Shown here: positions 45,188-57,292 of the stretch, one piece after another
Layout of the letters: each line of letters begins with the position of its first letter
How positions within the stretch are numbered: the stretch's first letter is position 1
DNA from: Actinomyces dentalis DSM 19115
Lineage (GTDB): Bacteria > Actinomycetota > Actinomycetes > Actinomycetales > Actinomycetaceae
Direction: 5' to 3'
DNA length: 64,000 nt
NCBI RefSeq assembly: GCF_000429225.1
Contig: NZ_AUBL01000013.1
Coordinates: 1-64,000 of the forward strand
Position numbers and translations under genes: made by a program
The notes under the pieces: generated by a model
Seen by the model: only the letters and a program-made list of their open reading frames with translations
The model's database searches: none
What the model was told of the DNA's origin: nothing

Positions 45188-47242
45188 ATGTCATCCACCC
45201 AGACACTGGTCGCCCCGACCGCGGGCGAGGCCGTCCCCCTCGCCTCCGTCCCCGATCCGGTCTTCTCCACCGGCGCCCTCGGAGAGGGCTTCGGCGTGCG
45301 CCCCGGCTCCGGCGACGTCGTCGCCCCCGTCGGCGGGGCAGTCACCATGGTCGCCGGCACCGGTCACGCCGTGGGCATCACGACCGACGACGGCCTGGAG
45401 GTCCTCCTCCACCTGGGCGTCGACACCGTCGAGCTCGAGGGCCGCCCCTTCGCGCTGACCGTCGCCGCCGGACAGCGCGTGCGCGCCGGCGAGGCGCTCG
45501 GGACGATGGACCTGGAACAGATCCGCGAGGCGGGCAAGGACACGACGGCGATCGTGGCCGTCACCAACTCCGCGGCCAAGGGCGTCGCCCTGGAGCTGAC
45601 CGCGGGGCCGGTCGCGGCCGGCGACCGCGTGGCCGCCCTCACCGCGGCCGAGCCCGCCGCGGCGTCCGCTCCCGCCCGCCCCGCCCCGGCGAGCGCGGAC
45701 GACGGCCTGACCGGCTTCGACGCCACCGCCCGCGACATCATCGCCGGCATCGGCGGGGCCGACAACGTCAAGAGCGTCATCCACTGCATCACCCGGGTGC
45801 GCTTCTACCTCAAGGACGAGTCCCTGGCCGACGACGACGCCGTGTCCGGCACCGACGGCGTCATCGACGTCGCCAAGGCGGGCGGCCAGTACCAGGTCGT
45901 CATCGGCGCCGAGGTGGGGGACGTCTACGACGCCATCGTCGCCCAGCTGCCCGGCCTGGGCGGCGGGGAGGTCGACTCCGAGGCGGAGGCGGCGCCCAGG
46001 CCCACCACCGCCGTCGGCTGGATCAAGTTCGGCTTCTCCTCCCTCATCGGCGTCATCACCGGCTCCATGATCCCGGTCATCGGGGTCCTGGCGGCCTCCG
46101 GCATCCTCAAGGGCATCCTGGCCCTGCTCGTCCAGTTCAAGGTCGTGGCGGACTCCAGCGACACCTACCAGATCATCTCGGCCATGGCCGACTCGATGTT
46201 CTACTTCCTGCCGATCATCATCGGCTTCACCGCCGCGCGCCGCCTGGGCTCGGACCCCATTGTCGTGGCCATTATCGGCGGCGTGCTCGCCTACCCCTCG
46301 CTCGCCCACATGGCGAACCCCGACTACATCGTCAAGGCCGACAACCCCGCGGGGTACGAGTCCCCGTACCACGTCGTCGCGCAGCTCGGGAACACGATCT
46401 TCAACACCGACTTCTTCGGCATCCCGGTCTCCCTGCCGCAGACCAACGCCTACGCGTACTCGATCTTCCCGATCATCGTGGCCGCCTGGCTGGCCGCCAG
46501 GATCGAGCCGTACCTCAAGAAGTGGATCCCCGCCGTCGTGCGCTCCATCTTCGCGCCCCTGCTGGAGATCTTCATCGTCTCCACCCTGGTCCTGGTCGTC
46601 TTCGGCCCCATCGTCATGTTCATCTCCGGGGCCATCGCCTCGGGCGTCAACGCGATCCTGGGATTCAACCACGCGCTCGCGGGCCTGATCATCGGCGGCT
46701 TCTACCAGTGCCTGGTCATCTTCGGCCTGCACTGGGCGGTCATCCCGATCATCTCCCAGCAGATCGCCGGCCCCGACGCATCCTCCCCGCTCAACGCGAT
46801 CGTCTCGGCCACCATGATCGCCCAGGGCGGCGGCGCCCTGGCCATCTGGCTCAAGGTCAGGAACGCCAAGATCAAGCGGATGGCCGGCCCGGCCACGATC
46901 TCCGCCTTCTGCGGGGTCACCGAGCCCGCCATGTACGGCCTCAACCTCAAGTACGGGCGCGTGTTCATCACCGCCTCCATCGGCGGGGCCGTCGGCGGCC
47001 TGCTCACGGGGCTGCTCAAGGTCAACATGTGGGGCTTCACCGGCGCCTTCGTCGGCTTCCCCTCCTTCGTCAACCCCAAGGGGATCGACGGCTCCTTCAC
47101 CGGGTTCTGGATCGCCTCGCTGGCGGCCCTGGCCGTCTCCTTCGCCTGCACCTACTTCTTCGGATTCAAGGAGTCCGACTTCGAGACCGGGCGCACGGTC
47201 GAGAAGGTGCGCCTGGGCAACCGCGAGCCCGTCGCCAAGTAA
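45188..47242 (+). CDS. treP: PTS trehalose-type permease, EIIA-EIIB-EIIC fusion
   Basis: 684 residues. EIIA (Crr-like) first, with HLGVDTVEL carrying the phospho-His near residue 77; EIIB next with the phospho-Cys in IHCITRVRFYL near residue 200; EIIC follows with ten or so membrane segments (IKFGFSSLIGVITGSMIPVI; GGFYQCLVIFGLHWAVIPII). Imports and phosphorylates the sugar using HPr~P. The EIIA part stands at the N-terminus, an order different from the B-C-A fusion known from other sucrose-family PTS proteins. ATG at 45188, 15 bp after treC. Confidence 0.9.
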   Translation: MSSTQTLVAPTAGEAVPLASVPDPVFSTGALGEGFGVRPGSGDVVAPVGGAVTMVAGTGHAVGITTDDGLEVLLHLGVDTVELEGRPFALTVAAGQRVRAGEALGTMDLEQIREAGKDTTAIVAVTNSAAKGVALELTAGPVAAGDRVAALTAAEPAAASAPARPAPASADDGLTGFDATARDIIAGIGGADNVKSVIHCITRVRFYLKDESLADDDAVSGTDGVIDVAKAGGQYQVVIGAEVGDVYDAIVAQLPGLGGGEVDSEAEAAPRPTTAVGWIKFGFSSLIGVITGSMIPVIGVLAASGILKGILALLVQFKVVADSSDTYQIISAMADSMFYFLPIIIGFTAARRLGSDPIVVAIIGGVLAYPSLAHMANPDYIVKADNPAGYESPYHVVAQLGNTIFNTDFFGIPVSLPQTNAYAYSIFPIIVAAWLAARIEPYLKKWIPAVVRSIFAPLLEIFIVSTLVLVVFGPIVMFISGAIASGVNAILGFNHALAGLIIGGFYQCLVIFGLHWAVIPIISQQIAGPDASSPLNAIVSATMIAQGGGALAIWLKVRNAKIKRMAGPATISAFCGVTEPAMYGLNLKYGRVFITASIGGAVGGLLTGLLKVNMWGFTGAFVGFPSFVNPKGIDGSFTGFWIASLAALAVSFACTYFFGFKESDFETGRTVEKVRLGNREPVAK

Positions 47243-47317
47243 CGGGCAGTAACGGGTCAAGGCGGCCGCGTCCGCACCCGCCCGCCCGGCGCCATCCCGG
47301 CGCCGCCTCCGCCCGAC

Positions 47318-47353
47318 GCCGCCCCGCAGTCGAAATGCCGGCTGCGGGGCGGC
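47318..47353. terminator. Hairpin between convergent treP and treR
   Basis: 12-bp perfect arms (47318-47329 with 47342-47353), 12-base loop; probably ends both transcripts. Confidence 0.6.
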
Positions 47354-47443
47354 GGCGTCGGCCCCGTCGGGCGGGCGGCGTCCGGCCGGCCCGGGCGGCG
47401 GGTCCGATGACGCCGCCGTCGGGCGGAGCTCGCCCCGGGCCCT

Positions 47444-48175
47444 TCAGGTGCGCAGCGGGAAGCGCTGGGCGACGGACACGAAGCCGAAGGTCTGCGGCAC
47501 GTGGTGGGACAGGGTGTACTCGAAGGGCGTGCCGCTCGCGTCGAAGCCGAGGGCCTCGACCACGCCCACGCACTCCAGGCCGCGCAGGTCCAGGTGCCGT
47601 CGGTCCAGCTCGTCGGCCGCCTCGATGGTCACGATGCGGCAGGAGGAGTGGGTGCGCACCCCCAGCTCGTTCTCCAGGTAGTCGTAGATGGAGGACACGG
47701 CGGCCTCGTCCGGGATGGAGGGCACGACGTCGGTGAGGAACCAGGAGCGGTCGACGATGACCGGGCGCCCGTCGAGCAGCCGCAGCCGCTGGATCGACAG
47801 CGCCCCGGCGCCCGCGGGCAGGCCCGAGACGGATGCCAGCGCGTCGTCCACGACCGTGCGCCGCGAGGACAGCAGGACGGTGCGCGGCGTCATACCCATG
47901 CGCTCGCTGGCCTCCGCGAAGGACTCGATATTGGACAGGAAGATGCGTGGGGAGGTGCGGGGCCGGTAGATCACCTGGACGCCGCGCCCCTGCATGGACT
48001 GCACATAGCCCTGGCTGGACAGGTGCCGCAGGGCCTTGCGCAGCGTGTTGCGCGTCACCCCGAACTCCGCGGTCAGCGCCTTCTCGGAGGGGAGGAACTG
48101 CCGGAAGGCGTACCGGCCGCCCTCGATGCGCGCGCGCAGGGCGATGTAGATCTCCGTGTACTTGGCCGCGGCCAC
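47444..48175 (-). CDS. treR: GntR-family (HutC/UTRA) regulator, probable trehalose repressor
   Basis: 243 residues. Winged-helix N-terminus (FRQFLPSEKALTAEFGVTRN, TLRKALRHLSSQGYV) and a UTRA ligand-binding domain (PRTVLLSSRRTVVDDALASV; VIVDRSWFLTDVVPSI). ATG at 48175. Encoded convergently to treC-treP, whose promoter carries a GntR-type palindrome. In relatives trehalose-6-phosphate releases the repressor. Confidence 0.85.
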   Translation of the reverse strand: MAAAKYTEIYIALRARIEGGRYAFRQFLPSEKALTAEFGVTRNTLRKALRHLSSQGYVQSMQGRGVQVIYRPRTSPRIFLSNIESFAEASERMGMTPRTVLLSSRRTVVDDALASVSGLPAGAGALSIQRLRLLDGRPVIVDRSWFLTDVVPSIPDEAAVSSIYDYLENELGVRTHSSCRIVTIEAADELDRRHLDLRGLECVGVVEALGFDASGTPFEYTLSHHVPQTFGFVSVAQRFPLRT

Positions 48176-48354
48176 GGCGCGTCACCTCCGGTCCGGGCGG
48201 TTTCGGGGCGCGCCGGCGGGGCGCAGGTGCAACCCTAGTCGGTGCCGTCGGCGGGCGTCGGGGGAGGGGGCCGTCGCGCGGGCGCGCCGGTGTGTCGAGG
48301 ACGACGCCGCCCGCCGGGCCCCGGGCTGGCCCGGCGTCGTCGCGCCCGGCTAGA

Positions 48355-48680
48355 ATCCGCAGCACCAGGCACTGACCCGGCCGGCGCCGCTGGACGCGGC
48401 ACCGGGCATCACCGGCGAGCCTCTCGGAAGAACAGGCGCGCCGCGGGCCCGGCCCGCGGCGCCGCCCCACTAGACCCGGGCGGGAGGGGCCCGCACAGCC
48501 CCGCACGAGCGGTCGCGCACCGCCCGTCGCCGCGGTCCGCCGCGACGACGGCGCGCGGAGGCCCCTGCGGGTCTTCGCGGCGAGGCGCGGCAAGCGAGGT
48601 GGTACCGCGGTGCCGCCCGCCGCCGACCGGCGCGACCGGACGGGGGAGGGACCGGCGTCGTCCTCGTGGCAGGAAGACGT
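48355..48680 (+). promoter_or_regulatory. ileS T-box riboswitch (translational, actinobacterial type)
   Basis: The leader has the features of ileS T-boxes: a short stem I with the specifier ATC (isoleucine) at 48408-48410 in the context GGCATCACCGGCGAGC and TCGGAAGAACAGG just behind it. Further on is the T-box sequence AGGTGGTACCGCGG at 48597-48610. It pairs with uncharged tRNA-Ile and changes access to the start of ileS. No T-tract terminator follows, which favours translational control. The exact 5' end is not defined. Confidence 0.85.
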
Positions 48681-48709
48681 TTACGAGCAGCACGCGAGGC
48701 ACCCCACCC

Positions 48710-52060
<3,351 letters not shown>

Positions 52061-52091
52061 GCGCGGCGGGCGCTGGGGCGGACCTTCATAT

Positions 52092-52337
52092 TCACGCCGC
52101 GAACTGCGCCAGCGCCCGTCGGATCACCTCCGAGCGCGTCACCCGCTCACGGGCGACGACGGCGTCGAGCGCTGCGATCTCGTCGGCGCTCAAACGCACC
52201 GCGACCACCTGCATGGGCTGCGCGCCGCGCCCCGGGCGCCCCCGGCCGCGACGCTTGAGGGCCTCGACGTCGTACCCGGCCTCCGCCTCGTCGGCCCACG
52301 CCCGGATCTGGGCCTCGCTGATCTCGTCCTCACGCAC
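52092..52337 (-). CDS. Ribbon-helix-helix (CopG-type) antitoxin-like protein, no toxin partner
   Basis: 81 residues from GTG 52337. Begins REDEISEAQIRAWADEAEAG, then LKRRGRGRPGRGAQPMQVVA and the RHH fold VVAVRLSADEIAALDAVVAR ending RSEVIRRALAQFAA. Members are antitoxins or small regulators. No toxin gene is adjacent. Convergent with ileS. Confidence 0.75.
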   Translation of the reverse strand: MREDEISEAQIRAWADEAEAGYDVEALKRRGRGRPGRGAQPMQVVAVRLSADEIAALDAVVARERVTRSEVIRRALAQFAA

Positions 52338-52422
52338 GAGAATATCGTAAACGAAAACAGGGCGGTTCGGGGGGATGCAGTTGAGGATGCAGTGCGGAGG
52401 ACGAGGCGCTTCTCCTGGCGTC

Positions 52423-52549
52423 AGGTGGGGTACTCCAGCGCGATGAGGATCATGGTGTTGGAGTCGGCGCAGATGACGGCCTCCCTGAGGTGGGGTACTC
52501 CAGCGCAATGAGGATCATGAGGCTGGAGTCGGCGCAGACGACGACCTCC
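52423..52549. repeat. About 62-bp direct duplication at the lipoprotein tail
   Basis: AGGTGGGGTACTCCAGCGC begins at 52423 and again at 52488 (offset 65), each running through GAGTCGGCGCAGA. On the minus strand each copy encodes VCADS..MILIALEYPT. The copy nearer ileS ends in a proper stop (EYPT then TGA); the other reads on in a different frame. Confidence 0.85.
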
Positions 52550-53073
52550 TTGACCTCGAAGTAGTGGCGCTGGGCGTTCGGGTCGTCTTGAATCATGTGC
52601 TCGACGTCGAGGATCTCCTTGGCCCTCTCCTTCGGGACGGCGGTGAAGACGTCGGCCTGGGGGACGTACTGGCGCAGGTCGGGGTGGATCCCCGGCAGCG
52701 GATCGGCCGCGCCGGTCGAGGCCTCGGCGAGGGCCCGGGCGCCGTCGGGCTCGAGCGTCGCGACCACGTGGGTCCAGATGGGGCGGTCCGGCGCGGGCAG
52801 GAGCTCGCGCTCCCGCTGCTGGTACTGCGCGACCCAGTGGGCGCTCGAGAAGCGGATTCCGGGCATCCGCCTCTCGAGCGGCTCCAGATCGGTTCTGATC
52901 TCCAGTTCCTTGGGAACGTACTCGGTGAATTCGGCGAAGCGCCTGTCCTGCTCCCGGGTCCGAGTCGACTCCCGCCGCCCGAGCCCCGGGAGCGGGGCGC
53001 AGCCGCCCAGCGCCAGGGCGGCGCCGGCGAGGACGCCCAGGCCGACGACGGCGCGCCGTCCGTATCCAGTCAT
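52450..53073 (-). CDS. Putative lipoprotein of unknown function with altered C-terminus
   Basis: 207 residues from ATG 53073 (GGAGTCGAG upstream). Signal with lipobox LGGC (GLGVLAGAALALGGCAPLPG). The mature region (EYVPKELEIRTDLEPLERRM; IWTHVVATLEPDGARALAEA; GIHPDLRQYVPQADVF) is not recognised. The natural C-terminus ...MILIALEYPT has been duplicated; this copy continues for 12 extra residues in the wrong frame (SGRPSSAPTPTP), while the original ending stands 65 bp further on. A longer in-frame fusion with TfoX (start 53301) is possible, but the signal peptide argues for the ATG at 53073. Confidence 0.6.
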   Translation of the reverse strand: MTGYGRRAVVGLGVLAGAALALGGCAPLPGLGRRESTRTREQDRRFAEFTEYVPKELEIRTDLEPLERRMPGIRFSSAHWVAQYQQRERELLPAPDRPIWTHVVATLEPDGARALAEASTGAADPLPGIHPDLRQYVPQADVFTAVPKERAKEILDVEHMIQDDPNAQRHYFEVKEVVVCADSSLMILIALEYPTSGRPSSAPTPTP

Positions 53074-53079
53074 GTTCAC

Positions 53080-53301
53080 TCGACTCCTGGAGGATTGTTC
53101 GAAGGGCGGTGCGGATCCGCCGGGCTCCGGCGCCGCCTCGCGCACCGCGGCCACGTCCTTGAGGAGGAGCCGCTCGTCGTAGAGGCCGCCGACGACGCGG
53201 TCGCGCCAGTACAGGACGTACTCGCCCATCATGGGGCGCGTACGCGCGCCCGGGCCCAGGAGGCGGGCGAGGCGCTCCGCGGTCCGCGCAGTGGTGGCCA
53301 T
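53080..53301 (-). pseudogene. N-terminal remnant of a TfoX-like protein
   Basis: ATG 53301 starts ARTAERLARLLGPGARTRPM, then MMGEYVLYWRDRVVGGLYDE and RLLLKDVAAVREAAPEPG, the TfoX N-terminal domain as in small competence-type proteins. The usual ending is missing; the frame runs straight into the lipoprotein gene. Truncated. Confidence 0.65.
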
Positions 53302-53361
53302 GCGGCGAGTCTATCCTGCCGCACGGCCGCGCCCGCCGTCCGCAGACGATGCGCCGGGCGC

Positions 53362-53604
53362 TCACCAGTCGAGTTCTTCGCGGGCGCCGTCGAGGCCGTC
53401 CGCGCGCGCCTCGCGGATGGAGCGGGTCAAGCCCGGGATAGAGGCGAGGCGGAGCGTCTCCTGGATGGCGCGCCAGTCGTCCTCGCCGACGAGGACGGCG
53501 TTGCCGCGCCGCCCGGTGATGGTCAACGGCTCGGACTCGTCGTTGACCTGATCGATGATGCGGTGGAGATGGGCGCGGGCGGCGGCTGCAGATATAGCGG
53601 ACAC
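53362..53604 (-). CDS. Phd/YefM-type antitoxin, orphan
   Basis: 80 residues from GTG 53604 (an upstream in-frame ATG at 53640 is less likely). Typical start SAISAAAARAHLHRIIDQVN, then SEPLTITGRRGNAVLVGEDD and WRAIQETLRLASIPG. The toxin (YoeB/RelE) that normally follows on the same strand is absent; a truncated TfoX stands there instead. The palindrome AACGTACGTT (53623-53632) just upstream may be its own operator. Confidence 0.8.
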   Translation of the reverse strand: MSAISAAAARAHLHRIIDQVNDESEPLTITGRRGNAVLVGEDDWRAIQETLRLASIPGLTRSIREARADGLDGAREELDW

Positions 53605-53622
53605 AGCAAGAGCGTGCGTTAA

Positions 53623-53632
53623 AACGTACGTT
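53623..53632. promoter_or_regulatory. Palindrome AACGTACGTT upstream of the orphan antitoxin
   Basis: 10-bp perfect palindrome in an AT-rich stretch, 19 bp before the GTG start. Position suits autoregulation by the antitoxin. It lies next to the left end of the repeat element at 53641. Confidence 0.45.
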
Positions 53633-53768
53633 ATCGTCAAGGAAGATTATTCGGTGGGCCCTCTTCACCAGGAAGATCCCCGGATCGGCCGGGATCGGCG
53701 CGGTGACGGGGCCGGGCGGGCGTGGGGTGGTGCTGGTGGGGCTCCTGGGACTATCCGGGGCGGGGGCG

Positions 53769-53888
53769 TGTCCGAATCTGTTGCAAAGGCGCCCCGCGGC
53801 GGGATCGGCGGCGAGAAGAAGCGCGGAATATCAACGTTTCTCTTCCGGCGTTTCGGCCCGATCCGGGCCTTTGCAACAGATTTGGACA
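53769..53888. repeat. 120-bp palindromic element, family 1, copy B
   Basis: Terminal inverted repeats TGTCCGAATCTGTTGCAAAG.. at 53769 and the complement ending 53888 (one mismatch, TTTGG for TTCGG). Interior GAGAAGAAGCGCGGAATATC and TCAACG identical to copy A at 16631-16750. Same length, so the whole element is conserved. Confidence 0.85.
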
Positions 53889-53972
53889 AACGGCGCCGTC
53901 GCGGGCCCCTGCGCGGACGGCGGTCCCGGCGATCACCCCGGCGCTCGGGCCAGCCCGGCCCCGACTGGGTGC

Positions 53973-54081
53973 CGAGACGTGCACTTTGCACTCGAGCGAT
54001 GCATTTTGCCCTCGAGAGGTGCGGTTAGAAGTGCCCGCTCGAGTGCAAAATGCACGTCTCGAGAGCAGAATGCACATCTCG
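53973..54081. repeat. Palindromic array of 20-bp units, core of the GTGCATTTTGC type
   Basis: Units CGAGACGTGCACTTTGCACT (53973-53992), CGAGCGATGCATTTTGCCCT (53993-54012), a partial third, a short loop, then inverted units 54042-54061 and 54062-54081. Same layout as the CGTCACTTAACCCG arrays: CGAG, variable bases, 14-base core. Confidence 0.8.
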
Positions 54082-54469
54082 ACAAGCACAGGGCCGACCC
54101 GCCCCCACCGCCCCGGGCGGATCCCGCCCGCGTCGCCCGCGTCGCCCGGGTCGCCCGGGTCGCCCCGGGATGACCGACCCGTCGATCCCATCGCGTCTGA
54201 CGCCCTTCAGCACACCCGAAGGCGGCTCGAGCGGGTCATCGCGGTCGATCTTCCGCACCCTGCGCCCCCACCGTCACCCGGGCGCCCCGCCCGCGGGGCG
54301 TGAGGCACAGGCTCCGCACCCCGCGCCCCCCACCGTCACCCGACAACCCTCTGCATCACACCCGGCAAACGCACTCAGACGCCCGCTGAATAACCTTCAA
54401 GGGGCGGGACCGCCGAACGGGGATCCACCCGGGGTCTGCGCCTGCTCGCCGCCGGGGGACACTGGCCCT

Positions 54470-55678
54470 GTGAGAAGAGATCTGCTGCCCATCCCGATCC
54501 GGGTGCCGCGGGCGCGCCGCTCGCGGACACGACGACCATGGGCGCGCCGGTCGTGGATGGCGGCCGCGTACCTCGTCGCAGAGACGACGGCCGGCTGGCT
54601 CACCTGGCTGTTCGCGGGCACCGTCGTGCTGCTGCCGACGTGGGCGACCGCGTGGGCGAGCATCGAGCGCCGGCTGGTGGTGCTGGCGGGCCTTCCGCCG
54701 ATCGCACCGCGAGCGGCAGGCCGGGCCGGTCGGCTGCGCGAGGTGGCCTTCGCCCTGGTCCTCGCGGTGGTGGCGATCCTGGGAACGGTTGCGGGGACGA
54801 TTCTGCTCACCGCGGGGGAGGTGATGCTCATCGACCCGTTCAGGGCCCGGACCTCCGCGCCCGGCGGCCCGCCGGTCTCACCGCCGGGACGCGCCCTGAC
54901 CCTCCTTATCGGCCTGATCGGCGCGTGCCTGGTCCCGCGGCTCGTCACCGGGGCGGCCTCGGGCCTGGCACGCCTGTCCACGGCGCTGCTCTCCCCGCGG
55001 CCGGAGCAGCTGAGCAGGCAGGTGGACGCCCTCGTCGACGGGGCCGTGGCGGCCGAGGACCGCCTCGTCCTGGAGCGCAGGCTCATGGAGCAGCGTCTGC
55101 ACGACGGCGCCCAGTTGCACCTGAGTGCGGCCGGGTTTCGCCTCGGGCTCCTCGAGCTCCAACTCGCCGATGTCCAGGGGGCCGCCGGTGCGGCGGCGCG
55201 CCGGGCCCTCGGCGAGTTGCGCGAGCAGATCGACGCCGCCGCCGACGCGGTGCGGGAGGTCGCCCATGGTCTGTCCCCGAGGATTCTGAGCGAGCAGGGG
55301 CTGGGCCCCGCCCTGGAGGAGCTCACCGCGGGCCTGCCGGTCGAGACGGACGTGAGCTGGGAGGGCCGAACGGGCTCGGGAGCGCCGTCGCCCTCCGATG
55401 AGGCGTCCGAGGATCTGTACCTCATCGCCTCGGAGGCGATCACCAACGCCATGAAGCACTCCGGGTGCAGCCGTATCGAGGTGGACGTGGCCCGGCAGGA
55501 CGACGTCGTGCAGCTGACGGTGCGCGATGACGGCGCGGGCGGGGCGGCCCCCACGGGACGGGGCATCTTGTCCATGGCGGCCCGCGCCCGCCGCCTGGGC
55601 GGTACCTTCGAGCTCGTCAGCCCCGACGGCGGGCCGACCACCGTCATGGTGCGCATCCCCTCAGGAGGACCGCGATGA
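54470..55678 (+). CDS. Sensor histidine kinase (NarL/DesK-type)
   Basis: 402 residues. Three or so membrane segments ([54 protein letters not shown]), then a HisKA_3 dimerisation region with phospho-acceptor in [17 protein letters not shown], and HATPase ([36 protein letters not shown]). GTG at 54470; upstream the frame is open but holds repeats. The stop overlaps the regulator gene (ATGA). Signal unknown. Confidence 0.85.
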   Translation: MRRDLLPIPIRVPRARRSRTRRPWARRSWMAAAYLVAETTAGWLTWLFAGTVVLLPTWATAWASIERRLVVLAGLPPIAPRAAGRAGRLREVAFALVLAVVAILGTVAGTILLTAGEVMLIDPFRARTSAPGGPPVSPPGRALTLLIGLIGACLVPRLVTGAASGLARLSTALLSPRPEQLSRQVDALVDGAVAAEDRLVLERRLMEQRLHDGAQLHLSAAGFRLGLLELQLADVQGAAGAAARRALGELREQIDAAADAVREVAHGLSPRILSEQGLGPALEELTAGLPVETDVSWEGRTGSGAPSPSDEASEDLYLIASEAITNAMKHSGCSRIEVDVARQDDVVQLTVRDDGAGGAAPTGRGILSMAARARRLGGTFELVSPDGGPTTVMVRIPSGGPR

Positions 55679-56340
55679 GAATAGTCCTGGCCGAGGACGA
55701 GGCGCTTCTGCGCGAGGGCCTGGGCCTGTTGCTCGAGCGCGCCGGGCACGACGTCGTCGCCTGCGTCGCGACCGCCACCGAGCTGCTCGACGCGGTGAGA
55801 CGCAGCGATCCGATGGACCCGCTCGACATTGTCATCACCGATGTGCGCATGCCCCCGGGCAGGACCGACGACGGGCTGCGCGCCGCCATCGAGCTGCGCC
55901 GCGACCGCCCGGGCCTGCCGATCCTGCTGCTGTCCCAGTACCTGGGCAACGAATATCTGCAGCGGCTCCTGGACTCCGCCGAGGACGACCCCCGCTCCGG
56001 CGGCGTCGGGTACCTGCTCAAGGACCGGGTGGCCCATGTGCACGAGTTCATTCGGGCGCTGGAGACCGTGGTCGGCGGCGGGGTGGTCGTCGACCGCAAG
56101 GTCATCACCGCGCTCATGCGCAGGCGCGAGGACCGCCTGGAGCGCCTGACGCCGCGGGAGCGGGAGGTGCTGCGCCACGTCTCGGCGGGGGAGACGAACC
56201 GCGCGATCGCGCAGGAGCTGCACCTGTCCGAGGGCGCGGTGGTCAAGCACGTCGGCGCCATCTTCGACAAGCTGGGCCTTTCGCAGCGCGAGGGCAACCG
56301 CCGGGTCCTCGCCGTGCTCGCCTTCCTCGACCGGCGCTGA
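55675..56340 (+). CDS. Response regulator, NarL/LuxR type
   Basis: 221 residues. Receiver domain with phospho-acceptor Asp56 ([11 protein letters not shown]), acidic pair EDE at the start, Lys in LLKD. LuxR-type helix-turn-helix [20 protein letters not shown] near residues 157-200. Partner of the kinase upstream; likely controls the ABC exporter genes behind it (inference). Confidence 0.9.
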   Translation: MRIVLAEDEALLREGLGLLLERAGHDVVACVATATELLDAVRRSDPMDPLDIVITDVRMPPGRTDDGLRAAIELRRDRPGLPILLLSQYLGNEYLQRLLDSAEDDPRSGGVGYLLKDRVAHVHEFIRALETVVGGGVVVDRKVITALMRRREDRLERLTPREREVLRHVSAGETNRAIAQELHLSEGAVVKHVGAIFDKLGLSQREGNRRVLAVLAFLDRR

Positions 56341-56554
56341 GAGCATGCGCACGCCCGCGGCGCGCCTGGGAGGCGCCCGGTGGAGGAGGCGGGGCCCATG
56401 GGCGGGGACGCTCAGGCGGAGGCGCTCGGCGCGCTCCGCCCCGGGGCTCCGGGCGGCAGGGCCGGGAGCCGGGGCCGGAGGTGGGGATTCCCCCACCATG
56501 AGCGGGCCGGAAGACTCACTGCGCCCGCGGGGCCGGCGGACCGACACTGCGGCC

Positions 56555-57292
56555 ATGACACCCATTGCGGCCGTCGAGGCCTATGCGCTGCGCAAATCCT
56601 TCCCGACGCCCGGCGGAGAGCCGATCGAGATCCTGCACGGCGTCTCCTGCGCGATCGGGGCCGGCGAGATGACGGCCCTGGTCGGGCCCAGCGGGTCGGG
56701 CAAGTCGACCACGCTGCTGTGCCTGGCGGGGCTGGAGCCCGCGACCTCGGGGCGGGTGGCCCTCATGGGGCGCGACCTGGCGGCGCTGTCCCCGGCGCGC
56801 GCGGCGGAGCTGTACCGCGATCGGGTCGGCTTCGTCTTCCAGGCCTACAACCTCGTGCCGTACCTGAGCGTGCGGGAGAACATCGCCGTCTCCGACGTCC
56901 TGGCGGGCAGGCGCCCCGACCGGGCGCGCGTGCGGGAGATCCTCGCCTCCCTGGGCCTGGGCGCCCGCGCGAACGCGGTGACGGCCACGCTCTCCGGCGG
57001 GGAGCAGCAGCGGGCGGCCCTGGGCCGGGTGCTCTATCGGCGCCCCCCGGTCGTGTTCGCCGACGAGCCGACGGGGGCGCTGGACACGCGGTCGGCGGCC
57101 TTCGTCCTGGCCGAGTTGCGGCGCCTGGCCGACGAGGGGGCCGCCGTCGTGCTCGTCACGCACGATCCGGGCGCCGCGGCGCTGGCGGACTCGGTGCTCG
57201 TCATGCGCGACGGGGCGATCATCGACCGGCGTCGCGGCGCCGCGCCCGATGAGCTGCTGGCCGCCATGAACCGGATGGGGGAGGCGGCATGA
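56555..57292 (+). CDS. ABC exporter ATP-binding protein (MacB/LolD-like)
   Basis: 245 residues. Walker A GPSGSGKST, Q-loop GFVFQAYNLVPYLS, signature LSGGEQQRAALGRVL, Walker B VVFADEPTGALDT, H-loop VVLVTHDPGAAALAD. ATG at 56555 chosen; the upstream extension to 56345 is low complexity. Stop overlaps the FtsX-like permease (ATGA). Confidence 0.87.
   Translation: MTPIAAVEAYALRKSFPTPGGEPIEILHGVSCAIGAGEMTALVGPSGSGKSTTLLCLAGLEPATSGRVALMGRDLAALSPARAAELYRDRVGFVFQAYNLVPYLSVRENIAVSDVLAGRRPDRARVREILASLGLGARANAVTATLSGGEQQRAALGRVLYRRPPVVFADEPTGALDTRSAAFVLAELRRLADEGAAVVLVTHDPGAAALADSVLVMRDGAIIDRRRGAAPDELLAAMNRMGEAA

Larger units (their letters stand above)
53641..54398. mobile_element. 758-bp mosaic repeat element bounded by GAAGATTATTC and GAATAACCTTC
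   Basis: Left end GGAAGATTATTC (53641-53652), right end CCCGCTGAATAACCTTC (to 54398), the latter identical over 17 bases to the right end at 40102. Cargo: the family 1 palindrome (53769-53888), the 20-bp-unit array (53973-54081), a short GTCGCCCG-type tandem (54121-54165), then CGTCTGAGTGCG-like sequence (minus strand) shared with 16757-16830. No transposase gene. Confidence 0.6.

Noticed and set aside
52450-53301. 283-residue TfoX-lipoprotein fusion
   Set aside because: The frame is continuous, but the internal signal peptide with lipobox and its own ribosome binding site make a separate lipoprotein more likely.
53973-54081. Possible CRISPR array
   Set aside because: Same reason: no spacers, palindromic layout.
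54121-54165. Short GTCGCCCG-type tandem as an independent feature
   Set aside because: Too short and GC-rich to separate from chance; noted only as cargo of the 53641-54398 element.
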